From Streptomyces sp. ISL-94 (GTDB lineage Bacteria; Actinomycetota; Actinomycetes; Streptomycetales; Streptomycetaceae), in the NCBI RefSeq assembly GCF_018614075.1, contig NZ_JAGGOZ010000068.1, positions 1 to 56,758 of the forward strand: a DNA stretch of 56,758 bases. The letters are read 5' to 3'. Position numbers and translations under genes: made by a program. Of the stretch, positions 17,409 through 26,765 are shown piece by piece (positions within the stretch are counted from its first letter, which is position 1; every line of letters begins with the position of its first letter). Below the pieces are notes generated by a model. It searched no databases and was not told where the DNA came from. It saw only the letters and a program-made list of their open reading frames with translations.

Positions 17409-18677
17409 ATGCCTGTCGTACGTGATCTGCGCGTACTCCTGCGCCTGCGGGACTTCCGCAACCTGCTCGCCGTACGGCTGCTCTCGCAGGCGGCGGACGG
17501 CGTCTACCAGGTCGCGCTCGCCACCTACGTCGTCTTCTCGCCGGAGAAGCAGACCTCGCCCGCGGCGATCGCCTCGGCCATGGCGGTCCTGCTCCTGCCC
17601 TACTCGGCGATCGGCCCGTTCGCCGGCGTGCTGCTCGACCGCTGGCGCCGCCGCCAGGTCTTCCTCTATGGCAACCTGCTGCGGGCCTTCCTCGCCTGCG
17701 TCACCGGCATGCTGATCGTGGCGCACGTCCCCGACTGGGTCTTCTACGCCTCGGCGCTGTCCGTGACCGCCGTCAACCGCTTCGTCCTGGCCGGGCTCGC
17801 CGCCTCCCTGCCCCGCGTCGTCGACCCCGGGCAGCTGGTCACCGCCAACGCACTGTCCCCCACCGCCGGAACCCTCGCGGCGACCGCCGGCGGGGGCCTG
17901 GCCTTCCTCGTCCGGCTGGTCGCCTCCGACCCGGACGCCCTCGTCATCCTGCTCGGGGCGGGGCTCTACCTGTGCGCGGCCCTGGTCTCGCTGCGTCTGG
18001 CCCCCGAACTCCTCGGGCCCGACCATCCGCCCGGTGTGATCCACCCGTCGGTCGGCGAGGGGATCGCGCTCACCGTCCGGGGCATGGTCGCAGGCCTGCG
18101 GCACCTGGCCGCCCGCCGGGAGGCCGCCCAGGCGCTCACCGCGATGACCATGATGCGCTTCTGCTACGGGGCGCTCTTCGTCATGCTGCTCATGCTGTGC
18201 CGCTACGCCTGGTCGGACAACGAGTCCGACGGGCTGGCCCTCCTGGGCGTCGCCGTCGGCGTCTCCGGGGCCGGATTCTTCACGGCCGCCGCCGTCACGC
18301 CCTGGATGGTGGGACGGCTGGGCACGCTGGGCTGGATCACCGCCTGCTCCGCCGGCGCCGCCGCCCTGGTCCCGGCGCTCGGCTTGTCCTTCGCCCCCGG
18401 ACCCATGCTGGTCGCCGCATTCGTCCTCGGCCTCGCCACCCAGGGCGCCAAGATCTCCACCGACACGGTGGTGCAGTCCCGGGTGGCCGACGACTACCGC
18501 GGACGCGTCTTCTCCGTCTACGACGTGCTGTTCAACGTCGCGTTCGTCGGCGCGGCGGCGGTGGCCTCCCTCATGCTCCCCGCCGACGGGCGCTCCATGA
18601 CCCTGATCCTCTGTGTCGCCGCCCTCTACGCCGCGACCGCGGCGCTGCTGGGCCGGCAAGCGCGATGTTTCACGTGA
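17409..18677 (+). CDS. MFS transporter
   Basis: A 422-aa major facilitator superfamily protein with about 12 hydrophobic helices. The N-terminus (RLRDFRNLLAVRLLSQAADGVYQVALATYVVF) and the loop after helix 2, IGPFAGVLLDRWRRRQVFLYGNLLRA, match the MFS signature D-R-x-R/K. A GTG at 17394 would add five residues. The last codons (CFT and stop) are made by a parS site, so the C-terminus is partly set by the ParB-binding sequence. The substrate is unknown. Confidence 0.88.
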   Translation: MPVVRDLRVLLRLRDFRNLLAVRLLSQAADGVYQVALATYVVFSPEKQTSPAAIASAMAVLLLPYSAIGPFAGVLLDRWRRRQVFLYGNLLRAFLACVTGMLIVAHVPDWVFYASALSVTAVNRFVLAGLAASLPRVVDPGQLVTANALSPTAGTLAATAGGGLAFLVRLVASDPDALVILLGAGLYLCAALVSLRLAPELLGPDHPPGVIHPSVGEGIALTVRGMVAGLRHLAARREAAQALTAMTMMRFCYGALFVMLLMLCRYAWSDNESDGLALLGVAVGVSGAGFFTAAAVTPWMVGRLGTLGWITACSAGAAALVPALGLSFAPGPMLVAAFVLGLATQGAKISTDTVVQSRVADDYRGRVFSVYDVLFNVAFVGAAAVASLMLPADGRSMTLILCVAALYAATAALLGRQARCFT

Positions 18678-18681
18678 AACA
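18666..18681. other. parS site across the MFS stop codon
   Basis: TGTTTCACGTGAAACA, inside a longer perfect palindrome from GCGATG to CATCGC. The TGA at 18675-18677 is the stop of the MFS gene. The converging nucleotidyltransferase gene ends 21 nt further on. Confidence 0.92.
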
Positions 18682-18701
18682 TCGCCACCGGCACCCGTGC
18701 G

Positions 18702-20144
18702 TCAGGCCTGAGCGGCCCACCACTCCTTGAGAGCGGCGACGGCCGCCTCGTGCCCCATCGGGCCGTTCTCGAGCCGCAGCTCCAGCAGGAACGCGTACGC
18801 CTTCCCGATCACCGGACCGGGGCCGACGTCGAGGACCCGCATGATCTCGTTGCCGTCAAGGTCGGGCCGGATCGCGTCCAGCTCCTCCTGCTCCTGGAGC
18901 TGGGCGATGCGCTCCTCCAGCCCGTCATAGGTACGGGAGAGGGCGTTGGCCTTGCGCTTGTTGCGCGTGGTGCAGTCGGACCGGGTCAGCTTGTGCAGGC
19001 GCTCCAGCAGCGGGCCCGCGTCGCGGACGTAGCGCCGCACCGCGGAGTCGGTCCATTCCCCGTCGCCGTATCCGTGGAAGCGCAGGTGCAGCTCCACCAG
19101 CCGGGACACGTCCTTGACGATGTCGTTGGAGTACTTCAGGGCCGTCAGCCGCTTCTTGGTCATCTTCGCCCCCACCACCTCGTGGTGGTGGAAGGAGACC
19201 CGGCCGTCGCTCTCGAAGCGGCGGGTGCGCGGCTTGCCGATGTCGTGCAGCAGGGCCGCGAGGCGCAGCACCAGGTCGGGGCCGTTCTCCTCCAGGGCGA
19301 TGGCCTGCTCCAGCACGATCAGCGAGTGGTCGTAGACGTCCTTGTGCCGGTGGTGCTCGTCGCTCTCCAACCGGAGCGCGGGCAGCTCGGGCAGGACCCG
19401 GTCGGCCAGACCGGTGTCCACGAGCAGGCCCAGGCCCTTGCGCGGGTTGACCGAGAGGATCAGCTTGTTGAGCTCGCCCTGGACCCGTTCCGCCGAGACG
19501 ATCTCGATCCGGTCGGACATGGCCTTCATGGCCGCCACGACCTCCTGGGCGACCTCGAACTCCAGCTGCGCGGCGAAGCGCGCCGCCCGCATCATGCGCA
19601 GCGGATCGTCGGAGAACGAGTCCTCCGGGGTGCCGGGGGTGCGCAGGATGCCGGCGGCCAGGTCCTCCAGACCGCCGTGCGGATCGATGAACTCCTGCTC
19701 CGGCAGGGCCAGCGCCATGGCGTTGACCGTGAAGTCACGCCGGACCAGGTCCTCCTCGATCGAGTCGCCGTAGGAGACCTCGGGCTTGCGCGACGTACGG
19801 TCGTAGGCCTCCGAGCGGTACGTCGTCACCTCGATCTGGAAGCCTGATTTCTGCGCACCGACGGTGCCGAAGGCGATCCCGACGTCCCACACCGAGTCCG
19901 CCCACGGCCGGACGATCTTCAGTACCTCCTCGGGCCGGGCATCGGTGGTGAAGTCGAGGTCGTTGCCGAGACGCCCGAGCAGCGCGTCGCGGACGGACCC
20001 GCCGACCAGGGCGAGGCGGAATCCCGCCTCCTGGAACCGGCGGCCGAGCTCGTCGGCGACAGGAGCGACCCGCAGCAGTTCACTCACCGCGCGGCGCTGC
20101 ACCTGACTCAGGGCAGTGGGGTTGTCTTCATTGGCGTTCGGCAC
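18702..20144 (-). CDS. pcnA: CCA tRNA nucleotidyltransferase / poly(A) polymerase-type protein with HD domain
   Basis: A 480-aa class II nucleotidyltransferase. The head domain reads FRLALVGGSVRDALLGRLGNDLDF, with the DxD metal ligands as DLD, followed by RRDFTVNAMAL. The HD domain is shown by LAALLHDIGKPRTRRF, and the C-terminal RNA-binding region contains LSRTYDGLEERIAQLQEQEELDAI. It adds CCA to tRNA 3' ends, which matters because neither tRNA gene here encodes CCA. The open frame runs far upstream to 22706, but the conserved start is the GTG giving MPNANEDNPTALSQ. In S. coelicolor the homologue has been discussed as CCA enzyme versus poly(A) polymerase. Confidence 0.93.
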   Translation of the reverse strand: MPNANEDNPTALSQVQRRAVSELLRVAPVADELGRRFQEAGFRLALVGGSVRDALLGRLGNDLDFTTDARPEEVLKIVRPWADSVWDVGIAFGTVGAQKSGFQIEVTTYRSEAYDRTSRKPEVSYGDSIEEDLVRRDFTVNAMALALPEQEFIDPHGGLEDLAAGILRTPGTPEDSFSDDPLRMMRAARFAAQLEFEVAQEVVAAMKAMSDRIEIVSAERVQGELNKLILSVNPRKGLGLLVDTGLADRVLPELPALRLESDEHHRHKDVYDHSLIVLEQAIALEENGPDLVLRLAALLHDIGKPRTRRFESDGRVSFHHHEVVGAKMTKKRLTALKYSNDIVKDVSRLVELHLRFHGYGDGEWTDSAVRRYVRDAGPLLERLHKLTRSDCTTRNKRKANALSRTYDGLEERIAQLQEQEELDAIRPDLDGNEIMRVLDVGPGPVIGKAYAFLLELRLENGPMGHEAAVAALKEWWAAQA

Positions 20145-20273
20145 AACTGAAAAGGGTACGTGCCCCGCCCGGCCTGAGCTTCCCCGTTTTCCGGGGACCC
20201 CGGTACACCGGCGCCCCGGGGCTGAGCCGATCATGTGGAGCAAGGCGCGGCACTCGCGCACAGCGGGCCTCGT

Positions 20274-20279
20274 TACCAT
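20274..20279 (+). promoter_or_regulatory. Possible -10 element for the DUF6049 gene
   Basis: TACCAT lies 51 nt before the GTG at 20331 in the divergent gap with the nucleotidyltransferase gene. No clear -35 was found. Confidence 0.3.
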
Positions 20280-20330
20280 GCGTGGACGCACAGACGACGA
20301 CCACTGACACTTCGAGGGACGGGCTAGCGC

Positions 20331-22595
20331 GTGGCCGAGGCGGCAGACATCCTGGGGGCGTCCCCCGTCCCTGTCCGACGCCGATGGCTGCGGAGGGCGG
20401 TGGTCCTGCTGGCCGGGACGCCCGTGCTCGCCGCTCTGGTCTACTCCCCCGCCCCCAAGGCCCAGGCCGCCCAGGCGACCGCCGTGGACGTCCAGCTGAC
20501 CTCCATGGCCCCCGCCGCCCCGGTCAAGGGCGACACCCTGACCATCTCCGGCACCGTGGTGAACACCGGCTCCGAGACGATCAACGACGCACATGTGGGA
20601 CTTCGGGTCGGGCCCACGCTCGCGGACCGGTCCTCCATCGACGAGGTGGCGGAACGCAGCGGCTTCCGGGCCGGCGCCGACCCGGGTGAGATCGATCCGG
20701 CCTACGCCGTGAAGATCGCCTCGCTGCCGTCGAAGGTCCGCCACGAGTTCACGCTCACCATCCCGGTGAACAAGCTGGAGCTGGACAAGGACGGCGTCTA
20801 CCAGCTCGGCGTCTCCCTGTCCGGGGCGACCGAGAGCCGCCCCGTCGAGCAGGTGCTGGGCATCGAGCGGACCTTCCTGCCCTGGCAGCCGGAAGCCGCC
20901 GCCAAGCGTGCCCAGCTCACCTACGTGTGGCCGCTGATCTCCCCCACCCACGTGACCGCCGAGACCGGCTCGGACGAGACCCAGACCCCTGTCTTCCTCG
21001 ACGACTCCCTCGCCGAGGAGCTCAAGCCGCAGGGTCGCCTGGGACAGATGGTCTCGCTCGGCAAGGAGCTGCCGATCACCTGGGTCATCGACCCCGACCT
21101 GCTCTACACCGTCGACGCCATGACGAAGGGCTACCGGGTCCGTACTCCCGACGGGAAGTCCGTCCAGGGCAGGAACAAGGCCGTCGCCGAGCAGTGGCTG
21201 AGCTCCCTCGAAACGGCCGTCCAGGGCAAGAAGGTCGTCGCCCTGCCCTTCGCCGACCCCGATCTCGCCTCCCTCGCCCACCGCGGCAAGGACGTCTCGG
21301 GCACCCTCGGCCAGCTGCGGCCCGCCACCGACAAGGCGAAGCAGGCCGTCGAGACGGTCCTGCACGTCCCGGCGTCCACCGACTTCTCCTGGCCTGTGGA
21401 CGGGGCCGTCGATCCCTCGATCGTCAATGTCGCCACCTCGGCCGGCGCGCACAACGTGCTCACCCGGAGCGACAGCCTGGGCGAGACCGGAAGCCTCGGC
21501 TACACCCCCTCGGCCGCCCGCCCCATCGGCGCGGGCGCCACGGCCGTGGTCGCGGACGCGGAACTGTCCACCGCCTTCGAAGGCGACATGCTGAGTGCCG
21601 GGACGTCTACCCTCGCCGTCCAGCAGTTCCTCGCGCACAGCCTCGCCCTGAACCTCCAGAAGACCGACGAGCAGCGCAGCTTCGTCGTGGCCCCGCAGCG
21701 GATGCCGTCCGTCAGCCAGGTGAACAGCATGGCCGCCGCCCTGCGCGCCCTCCAGGCCGGCCGCTGGACCCAGCCTGGGGACCTCGAAGCCGCGGCCGCG
21801 GCCAAACCCGACCCGCGCGCCGCCACCCAGGTCCCCGGAGCCGGGCAGTACCCCGAGGCCCTGCGCAAGCAGGAGCTGCCGGTGGCCGCCTTCGAGAAGA
21901 TCCGCACCACTCAGAACACGCTCGACCACTTCAAGGTGATCCTCGCGGCACCCGACCGCGTCGAGATCCCCTTCGGCAACACCACCAACCGGGAGATGTC
22001 CGCGTCCTGGCGCGGCCGCCCGGATGAGGCCGGGGTCTACCGGGACCAGGTCCAGAACTACCTGCTCGACCTCACCGAGAGGGTCAAGGTCATCCCCAAG
22101 TCCGACGCCACGCTGTCGGGACACAGTGCCACCATCCCGATCAGCGTCCAGAACAGCCTCGTCCAGGATGTCCACGACCTGGTCCTGCGGGTGCAGTCGG
22201 CCAACCCGACCCGCCTGATGTTCGGCGACAGCGGCCAGGCCGAGCAGCAGGTCACCGTTCAGGGCGACCACACCCAGACGGTCAAGTTCCCCGCCAACGC
22301 AACCGCGAGCGGGCCCGTCGAGGTCACCGCCCAGCTCTTCACCAAGGACGGCGTCGCCTACGGCAAGCCCCGCAAGTTCACCGTGGAGGCCACCGAGATC
22401 ACCCCCACCGTCATGCTCGTCATCGCCGGCGGTGTGCTCCTCCTCGTGCTGGCGGGCATCAAGATGTACGCCAGCCGCAAGCGCGTCGCGGCCCGGGCGG
22501 CCGCCGAGGAGGGCACGCAGCAGAGTGACGAGTCCCCGGACACCGGACCGCAAAGCACCGAGGGGTCCGGCACGGGTGAGACAGTGGACCGTTGA
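20331..22595 (+). CDS. DUF6049 family extracytoplasmic membrane-anchored protein
   Basis: A 754-aa protein with a signal-like hydrophobic segment near residues 20-45 (VVLLAGTPVLAALVYSPAPKAQAAQA) and a C-terminal transmembrane helix (TVMLVIAGGVLLLVLAGIKMYASRKR) followed by a charged tail. The large outside part contains Ig-like segments (PVKGDTLTISGTVVNTGSETINDAHVGL near the N-terminus; SVQNSLVQDVHDLVLRVQ near the C-terminus). Homologues lie upstream of murJ in many actinobacteria, from established synteny, so an envelope role is likely, but the biochemical function is unknown. GTG start with a weak GAGGGACGGG upstream; murJ starts 46 nt after its stop. Confidence 0.87.
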   Translation: MAEAADILGASPVPVRRRWLRRAVVLLAGTPVLAALVYSPAPKAQAAQATAVDVQLTSMAPAAPVKGDTLTISGTVVNTGSETINDAHVGLRVGPTLADRSSIDEVAERSGFRAGADPGEIDPAYAVKIASLPSKVRHEFTLTIPVNKLELDKDGVYQLGVSLSGATESRPVEQVLGIERTFLPWQPEAAAKRAQLTYVWPLISPTHVTAETGSDETQTPVFLDDSLAEELKPQGRLGQMVSLGKELPITWVIDPDLLYTVDAMTKGYRVRTPDGKSVQGRNKAVAEQWLSSLETAVQGKKVVALPFADPDLASLAHRGKDVSGTLGQLRPATDKAKQAVETVLHVPASTDFSWPVDGAVDPSIVNVATSAGAHNVLTRSDSLGETGSLGYTPSAARPIGAGATAVVADAELSTAFEGDMLSAGTSTLAVQQFLAHSLALNLQKTDEQRSFVVAPQRMPSVSQVNSMAAALRALQAGRWTQPGDLEAAAAAKPDPRAATQVPGAGQYPEALRKQELPVAAFEKIRTTQNTLDHFKVILAAPDRVEIPFGNTTNREMSASWRGRPDEAGVYRDQVQNYLLDLTERVKVIPKSDATLSGHSATIPISVQNSLVQDVHDLVLRVQSANPTRLMFGDSGQAEQQVTVQGDHTQTVKFPANATASGPVEVTAQLFTKDGVAYGKPRKFTVEATEITPTVMLVIAGGVLLLVLAGIKMYASRKRVAARAAAEEGTQQSDESPDTGPQSTEGSGTGETVDR

Positions 22596-22641
22596 GCGAT
22601 GCCGTGGCCGGTCGGCCTGGGGACGATGAGGTGGGGTTTCG

Positions 22642-24816
22642 ATGAACGCGCCGTACGACGGTGACCGTGCGCAGGGCACTGGTGGGCCCGCGCCCTCCCA
22701 GGGCACTGCCCCGGGCGCCCCGGTGCCCGGGCAGGTCCCCGCGCCTGGAACCGCGCCGGACAGCGACCCGTATGTCCAGGACGCCTACGACCACGACCCC
22801 TACTGGTCGCAGGACCTGTCCGCCCAGGATCCCGTCGCCGAGGTCCTCTACGACCGGGCCGCGCACCCCCCGCCGGCGCCCGGCACCTTCCGCGAGCCCG
22901 GCCCGCTCTACGCGGCGCCGACCGCGCCCGCGTACGCGCCCGACCCGCGCGTCTGGGCGCAGACCCCGCCGCCCGAGCCGGACGGCCCCTCCCGCCACCT
23001 GCCGTACGGCGACCACGCCAGCACCACCGAGTTCGTCGGTGTGGACTCCCTCGTCACCAAGGCCGCGGACGAGCAGCCCGAACCCGACGCCTTCGCCCAC
23101 CTCTACCGGGACCAGGAGGCGGCGCCCCGCATCCCCGCCGAGGACGCCCCCGTCGCCGCCCCGGCGCCGAGCAAGCCCGCCGGACGCGCCTCCAGCCTCC
23201 TGAAGTCCAGCGCGCTCATGGCCGCCGGCACGATCGTCTCCCGCATCACCGGCTTCCTGCGGACCCTCGTCATCGCCGGTGCCATCGGCGTCGGCACCTT
23301 CAACGACACCTACCAGATCGCCAACACCCTCCCCACGATGATCTACGTGCTGGTCGGTGGCGGCGCCCTCAACGCGGTCTTCATCCCGCAGCTGGTCCGG
23401 GCCATGAAGAACGACAGCGACGGGGGAGAGGCCTACGCCAACCGGCTGCTGACCCTCGTCGTGGTGCTGCTGGCCGCCATCACCACCATCTGTGTGCTCG
23501 CCGCACCGGTGTTCATCACGATGATGTCGCCGAAGATCGCCTCCGACCCGCACCAGATGGACGTCGCGGTCGCCTTCGCCCGTTACTGCCTGCCCACCAT
23601 GTTCTTCATGGGCGTCCACGTGGTCCTCGGTCAGATCCTCAACGCCCGCGGCCGGTTCGGCGCGATGATGTGGACCCCGGTCCTCAACAACATCGTGGTC
23701 ATCGCCACCTTCGGCGCCTTCATCTGGGCCTTCGGCGGCTTCACCACCTCCGGCGTCAACGCCACCACCGTCACCGCCGACGGCGTCCGCCTGCTGGGCC
23801 TGGGCACCCTGCTCGGCCTCACCGTCCAGGCTCTCGCGATGCTGCCCTACCTGCGCGACGCGGGCTTCAAGCCGCGCCTGCGCTTCGACTGGAAGGGCCA
23901 CGGCCTCGGCAAGGCCGCCGGACTGGCCAAGTGGACGTTCTTCTTCGTCCTGGCCAACCAGATCGGGCTCGTCGTCGTCACCCAGTTCGCCACGTGGGCC
24001 GGCTCCGTCGCCGAGAAGCAGGGCCACCCCGGCACCGGCATCACCGCCTACAACTACGCGCTACTGCTGTGGCAGATGCCGCAGGCGATCATCACCGTGT
24101 CCGTCATGACGGCCGTCCTGCCGCGCATCTCCCGCTCCGCCCACGACGGGGACGCGGCCGCCGTCCGCGACGACATCTCCTACGGCCTGCGCACCTCGGC
24201 CGTGGCGATCGTGCCCTGCGCCTTCGCGTTCCTCGCGCTCGGCGTCCCCATGGCCACCCTGCTGTACGCGGGCTCCGGCGCCGGCGCCCAGAACATCGGC
24301 TACGTCCTGATGGCCTTCGGCCTCGGCCTCATCCCGTACTCGGTGCAGTACGTCGTCCTGCGCGGCTTCTACGCCTACGAGGACACCCGCACGCCCTTCT
24401 ACAACACCGTCATCGTCGCCGCCGTCAACGCGGCGGTCTCCGCGGCCTCCTTCTTCGCGCTTCCCGCCCGCTGGGCCGTCGTCGGCATGGCCGCCGCCTA
24501 CGGCCTCGGCTACACCGTGGGCGTCGGCGTCGCCTGGCGCCGCCTGCGCACCCGCCTGGGCGGCGACCTCGACGGGGCGCACGTGATGCGCACCTACGCC
24601 CGCCTCACCGGCGCCAGCGTCCCCGCGGCCGCCGTGGGCGGTGGCGCTGCCTACGCGGTCACCCAGTGGCTGGGCAGCGGAGTTGCCGGCTCCGCCGCCG
24701 CCCTCGTGGCCGGCGGCATCGCCCTGGCCGCCGTGTTCCTCATCGCCGCCAAGCGCATGCGGATCGAGGAACTCAACTCGATGGTCGGAATGGTCCGCGG
24801 ACGTCTGGGGCGCTGA
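22642..24816 (+). CDS. murJ: Lipid II flippase MurJ (MviN)
   Basis: A 724-aa MOP-superfamily protein that flips lipid II across the membrane for peptidoglycan synthesis. The first ~185 residues form a Pro/Asp-rich cytoplasmic extension; the core starts at ASSLLKSSALMAAGTIVSRITGFLRTLVIAGAIG, with the conserved GTFNDTYQIANTLPTMIYVLVGGGALNAVFIPQLVRA after it, then about 14 helices. The conserved YNYALLLWQMPQAIITVSVMTAVLPRIS and RGFYAYEDTRTPFYNT motifs are present. In mycobacteria MurJ is fused to a pseudokinase; here the pseudokinase is the next gene. Confidence 0.96.
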   Translation: MNAPYDGDRAQGTGGPAPSQGTAPGAPVPGQVPAPGTAPDSDPYVQDAYDHDPYWSQDLSAQDPVAEVLYDRAAHPPPAPGTFREPGPLYAAPTAPAYAPDPRVWAQTPPPEPDGPSRHLPYGDHASTTEFVGVDSLVTKAADEQPEPDAFAHLYRDQEAAPRIPAEDAPVAAPAPSKPAGRASSLLKSSALMAAGTIVSRITGFLRTLVIAGAIGVGTFNDTYQIANTLPTMIYVLVGGGALNAVFIPQLVRAMKNDSDGGEAYANRLLTLVVVLLAAITTICVLAAPVFITMMSPKIASDPHQMDVAVAFARYCLPTMFFMGVHVVLGQILNARGRFGAMMWTPVLNNIVVIATFGAFIWAFGGFTTSGVNATTVTADGVRLLGLGTLLGLTVQALAMLPYLRDAGFKPRLRFDWKGHGLGKAAGLAKWTFFFVLANQIGLVVVTQFATWAGSVAEKQGHPGTGITAYNYALLLWQMPQAIITVSVMTAVLPRISRSAHDGDAAAVRDDISYGLRTSAVAIVPCAFAFLALGVPMATLLYAGSGAGAQNIGYVLMAFGLGLIPYSVQYVVLRGFYAYEDTRTPFYNTVIVAAVNAAVSAASFFALPARWAVVGMAAAYGLGYTVGVGVAWRRLRTRLGGDLDGAHVMRTYARLTGASVPAAAVGGGAAYAVTQWLGSGVAGSAAALVAGGIALAAVFLIAAKRMRIEELNSMVGMVRGRLGR

Positions 24817-24942
24817 TGCGCAGACCCGCAAACCGACCAGCCCCTCTTCGCGTGTCGTGCATAGCGGCGGACTGTGGGCACAATTGGCATGGCTTCGCAG
24901 ACTGGCCGACAGTGCGCAACGGATGGGGAGGCGGGAACGACG

Positions 24943-26670
24943 GTGGCGGAACGTAGTACGGCTGCCGTCGACGTGGCCGACAACAGCGGCGACGAGCCGC
25001 TGGCCGCAAAAGCGGACAAGGTCACGGCCGACGGGGTGGACACCCAGAACGGACGAGCCGCGGACGGACCCATGCCCGACAAGGACGGCGAGCGCACGAC
25101 AGCGGCCCCCGCAGCCGCACCCGAGCTCCACAGCGGCCACAAGCTCGCCAGACGCTACCGGCTCGAAGAGTGCGTCACCCGTGTGGACGGATTCAGCAGC
25201 TGGCGCGCGATGGACGAGAAACTGCGCCGGGCCGTGGGCGTCCACCTGCTGCCCGCCGACCACCCGCGGGCCCGCTCCGTCCTGGCCGCGGCCCGCTCCT
25301 CCGCCCTGCTCGGTGACCCCCGGTTCGTCCAGGTCCTCGACGCCGTGGAGGAGAACGACCTCGTCTACGTCGTCCACGAGTGGCTGCCCGACGCCACCGA
25401 ACTCACCGCGCTCCTCGCCGCGGGGCCCCTGGAGGCCCACGAGGCCTACCAGCTCGTCAGCCAGGTCTCCCAGGCGATGGCCGCCGCCCACCGCGAAGGC
25501 CTCGCCCACCTGCGCCTGACGCCCAGCGCGATACTGCGCACCTCCACGGGCCAGTACCGCATCCGGGGCCTCGCCGTGAACGCCGCCCTGCGCGGGATCA
25601 CCAGCGAGACGCCGCAGCGAGCCGACACCGAGGCCATCGGCGCACTCCTGTACGCCGCCCTCACCCAGCGCTGGCCCTACGAGAACGACGCATACGGCCT
25701 CACCGGCCTGCCCAAGGGCGTCGGCCTGATCGCCCCCGACCAGGTCCGCGCCGGTGTCCACCGGGGTCTGGGCGAGCTCGCCATGCGCGCCCTCGCCAAC
25801 GACGGGGCCACAGCGTCCCGTCAGGAACCCGCCTGCACCACCCCCGAGGAGCTGGCCAAGGCCGTCGCCGCGATGCCCCGCATCCGGCCGCCGGAGCCCG
25901 CCTTCACCGCCCCGCCGGAATACCAGCACACCACCTACCAGCAGGGCAGCTACGGCCGCCCCACGGCCCCCGGTGTGCCCTCCGCCCAGACCGTTACGGT
26001 CGTGCCCCCGCCGCCCCCGCTCCAGAGCCGGACCGGCCGGGTCCTCAAGTGGGGTGTCGCCGCCCTGCTGATCGCCGCGCTGGGGCTCGGCAGCTGGCAG
26101 CTGGCCGGCACCCTGCTGGACCGCAACAGCGGCGGAACCAACGGCCCGAACCACCCGCAGCCGACATCCGACGACACCCCGCCGAAGACCGAGCCCGGCA
26201 AGCCGCTGCACCTGGCCCGTGCCACGGTTCTGGCCATAGGCGGAGACCAGGTCAAAGCCGAAGACGCCCGCAAGGCCGTCGACGGCAGCGCCAACACCGG
26301 CTGGGTGACCCCTCAGTACCTGGGGTTCGCGAACTTCGGCAACCTCGACGGTCGCAAGGACGGCAGCGGCATCGTCGTCGATCTCGGCAGCGTCCAGGAC
26401 GTGGCCGGGCTCGACGTGGACCTCTACGTCGCCGGGCAGAAGCTGCAAGTCCTCGCCGCACCCCCGGACGCCTCCGGCCCGGATTCGCTCTCCGACTTCT
26501 CCCAGCGGCTCGCCAAGCTGGGGACCGCGGAGAAGAGGCTGCAGACCACGCTGGACGCCCCGATCCGCACACGGTACGTCCTCATCCACATCACCGAGCT
26601 GCCCTCCGACGGCGAGGGCGGCTACCGCGGCGGCATCAACGAGATCAAGATCCTCGGCAAGGCTTCCTGA
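24943..26670 (+). CDS. Membrane pseudokinase (protein kinase family) downstream of murJ
   Basis: A 575-aa protein with a kinase-like domain (about residues 45-320), one transmembrane helix (VLKWGVAALLIAALGLGSW) and an extracellular discoidin-like domain (LARATVLAIGGDQVKAEDARKAVDGSANTGW, later ISEIK-type ending NEIKILG). The catalytic loop reads LAHLRLTPSAIL in place of HRDLKPxNIL, and IRGLAV stands where DFG is expected; no Gly-rich loop or VAIK lysine is visible. It should bind but not phosphorylate, as the mycobacterial MviN pseudokinase does with FhaA. GTG 24943 has GGGGAGG upstream; ATG 24874 or 24889 are alternatives. Confidence 0.87.
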   Translation: MAERSTAAVDVADNSGDEPLAAKADKVTADGVDTQNGRAADGPMPDKDGERTTAAPAAAPELHSGHKLARRYRLEECVTRVDGFSSWRAMDEKLRRAVGVHLLPADHPRARSVLAAARSSALLGDPRFVQVLDAVEENDLVYVVHEWLPDATELTALLAAGPLEAHEAYQLVSQVSQAMAAAHREGLAHLRLTPSAILRTSTGQYRIRGLAVNAALRGITSETPQRADTEAIGALLYAALTQRWPYENDAYGLTGLPKGVGLIAPDQVRAGVHRGLGELAMRALANDGATASRQEPACTTPEELAKAVAAMPRIRPPEPAFTAPPEYQHTTYQQGSYGRPTAPGVPSAQTVTVVPPPPPLQSRTGRVLKWGVAALLIAALGLGSWQLAGTLLDRNSGGTNGPNHPQPTSDDTPPKTEPGKPLHLARATVLAIGGDQVKAEDARKAVDGSANTGWVTPQYLGFANFGNLDGRKDGSGIVVDLGSVQDVAGLDVDLYVAGQKLQVLAAPPDASGPDSLSDFSQRLAKLGTAEKRLQTTLDAPIRTRYVLIHITELPSDGEGGYRGGINEIKILGKAS

Positions 26671-26765
26671 CTGCCTGGCTCAACGGGGTCCGCTGCGCCA
26701 CCGGCTCAGCGGACCCTCGTGCCTTCCCCGTCCAAGCCGTAATCTCCCTCCGGGAGGCAGGTGTG

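Noticed and set aside
20145..22706. Apparent 850-residue extension of the nucleotidyltransferase frame
   Set aside because: It runs antisense through the DUF6049 gene; the conserved protein starts at GTG 20144.
25380..26765. Apparent N-terminal extension of SigM
   Set aside because: Overlaps the pseudokinase gene in another frame; a ribosome-binding site and the family start are at 26766.
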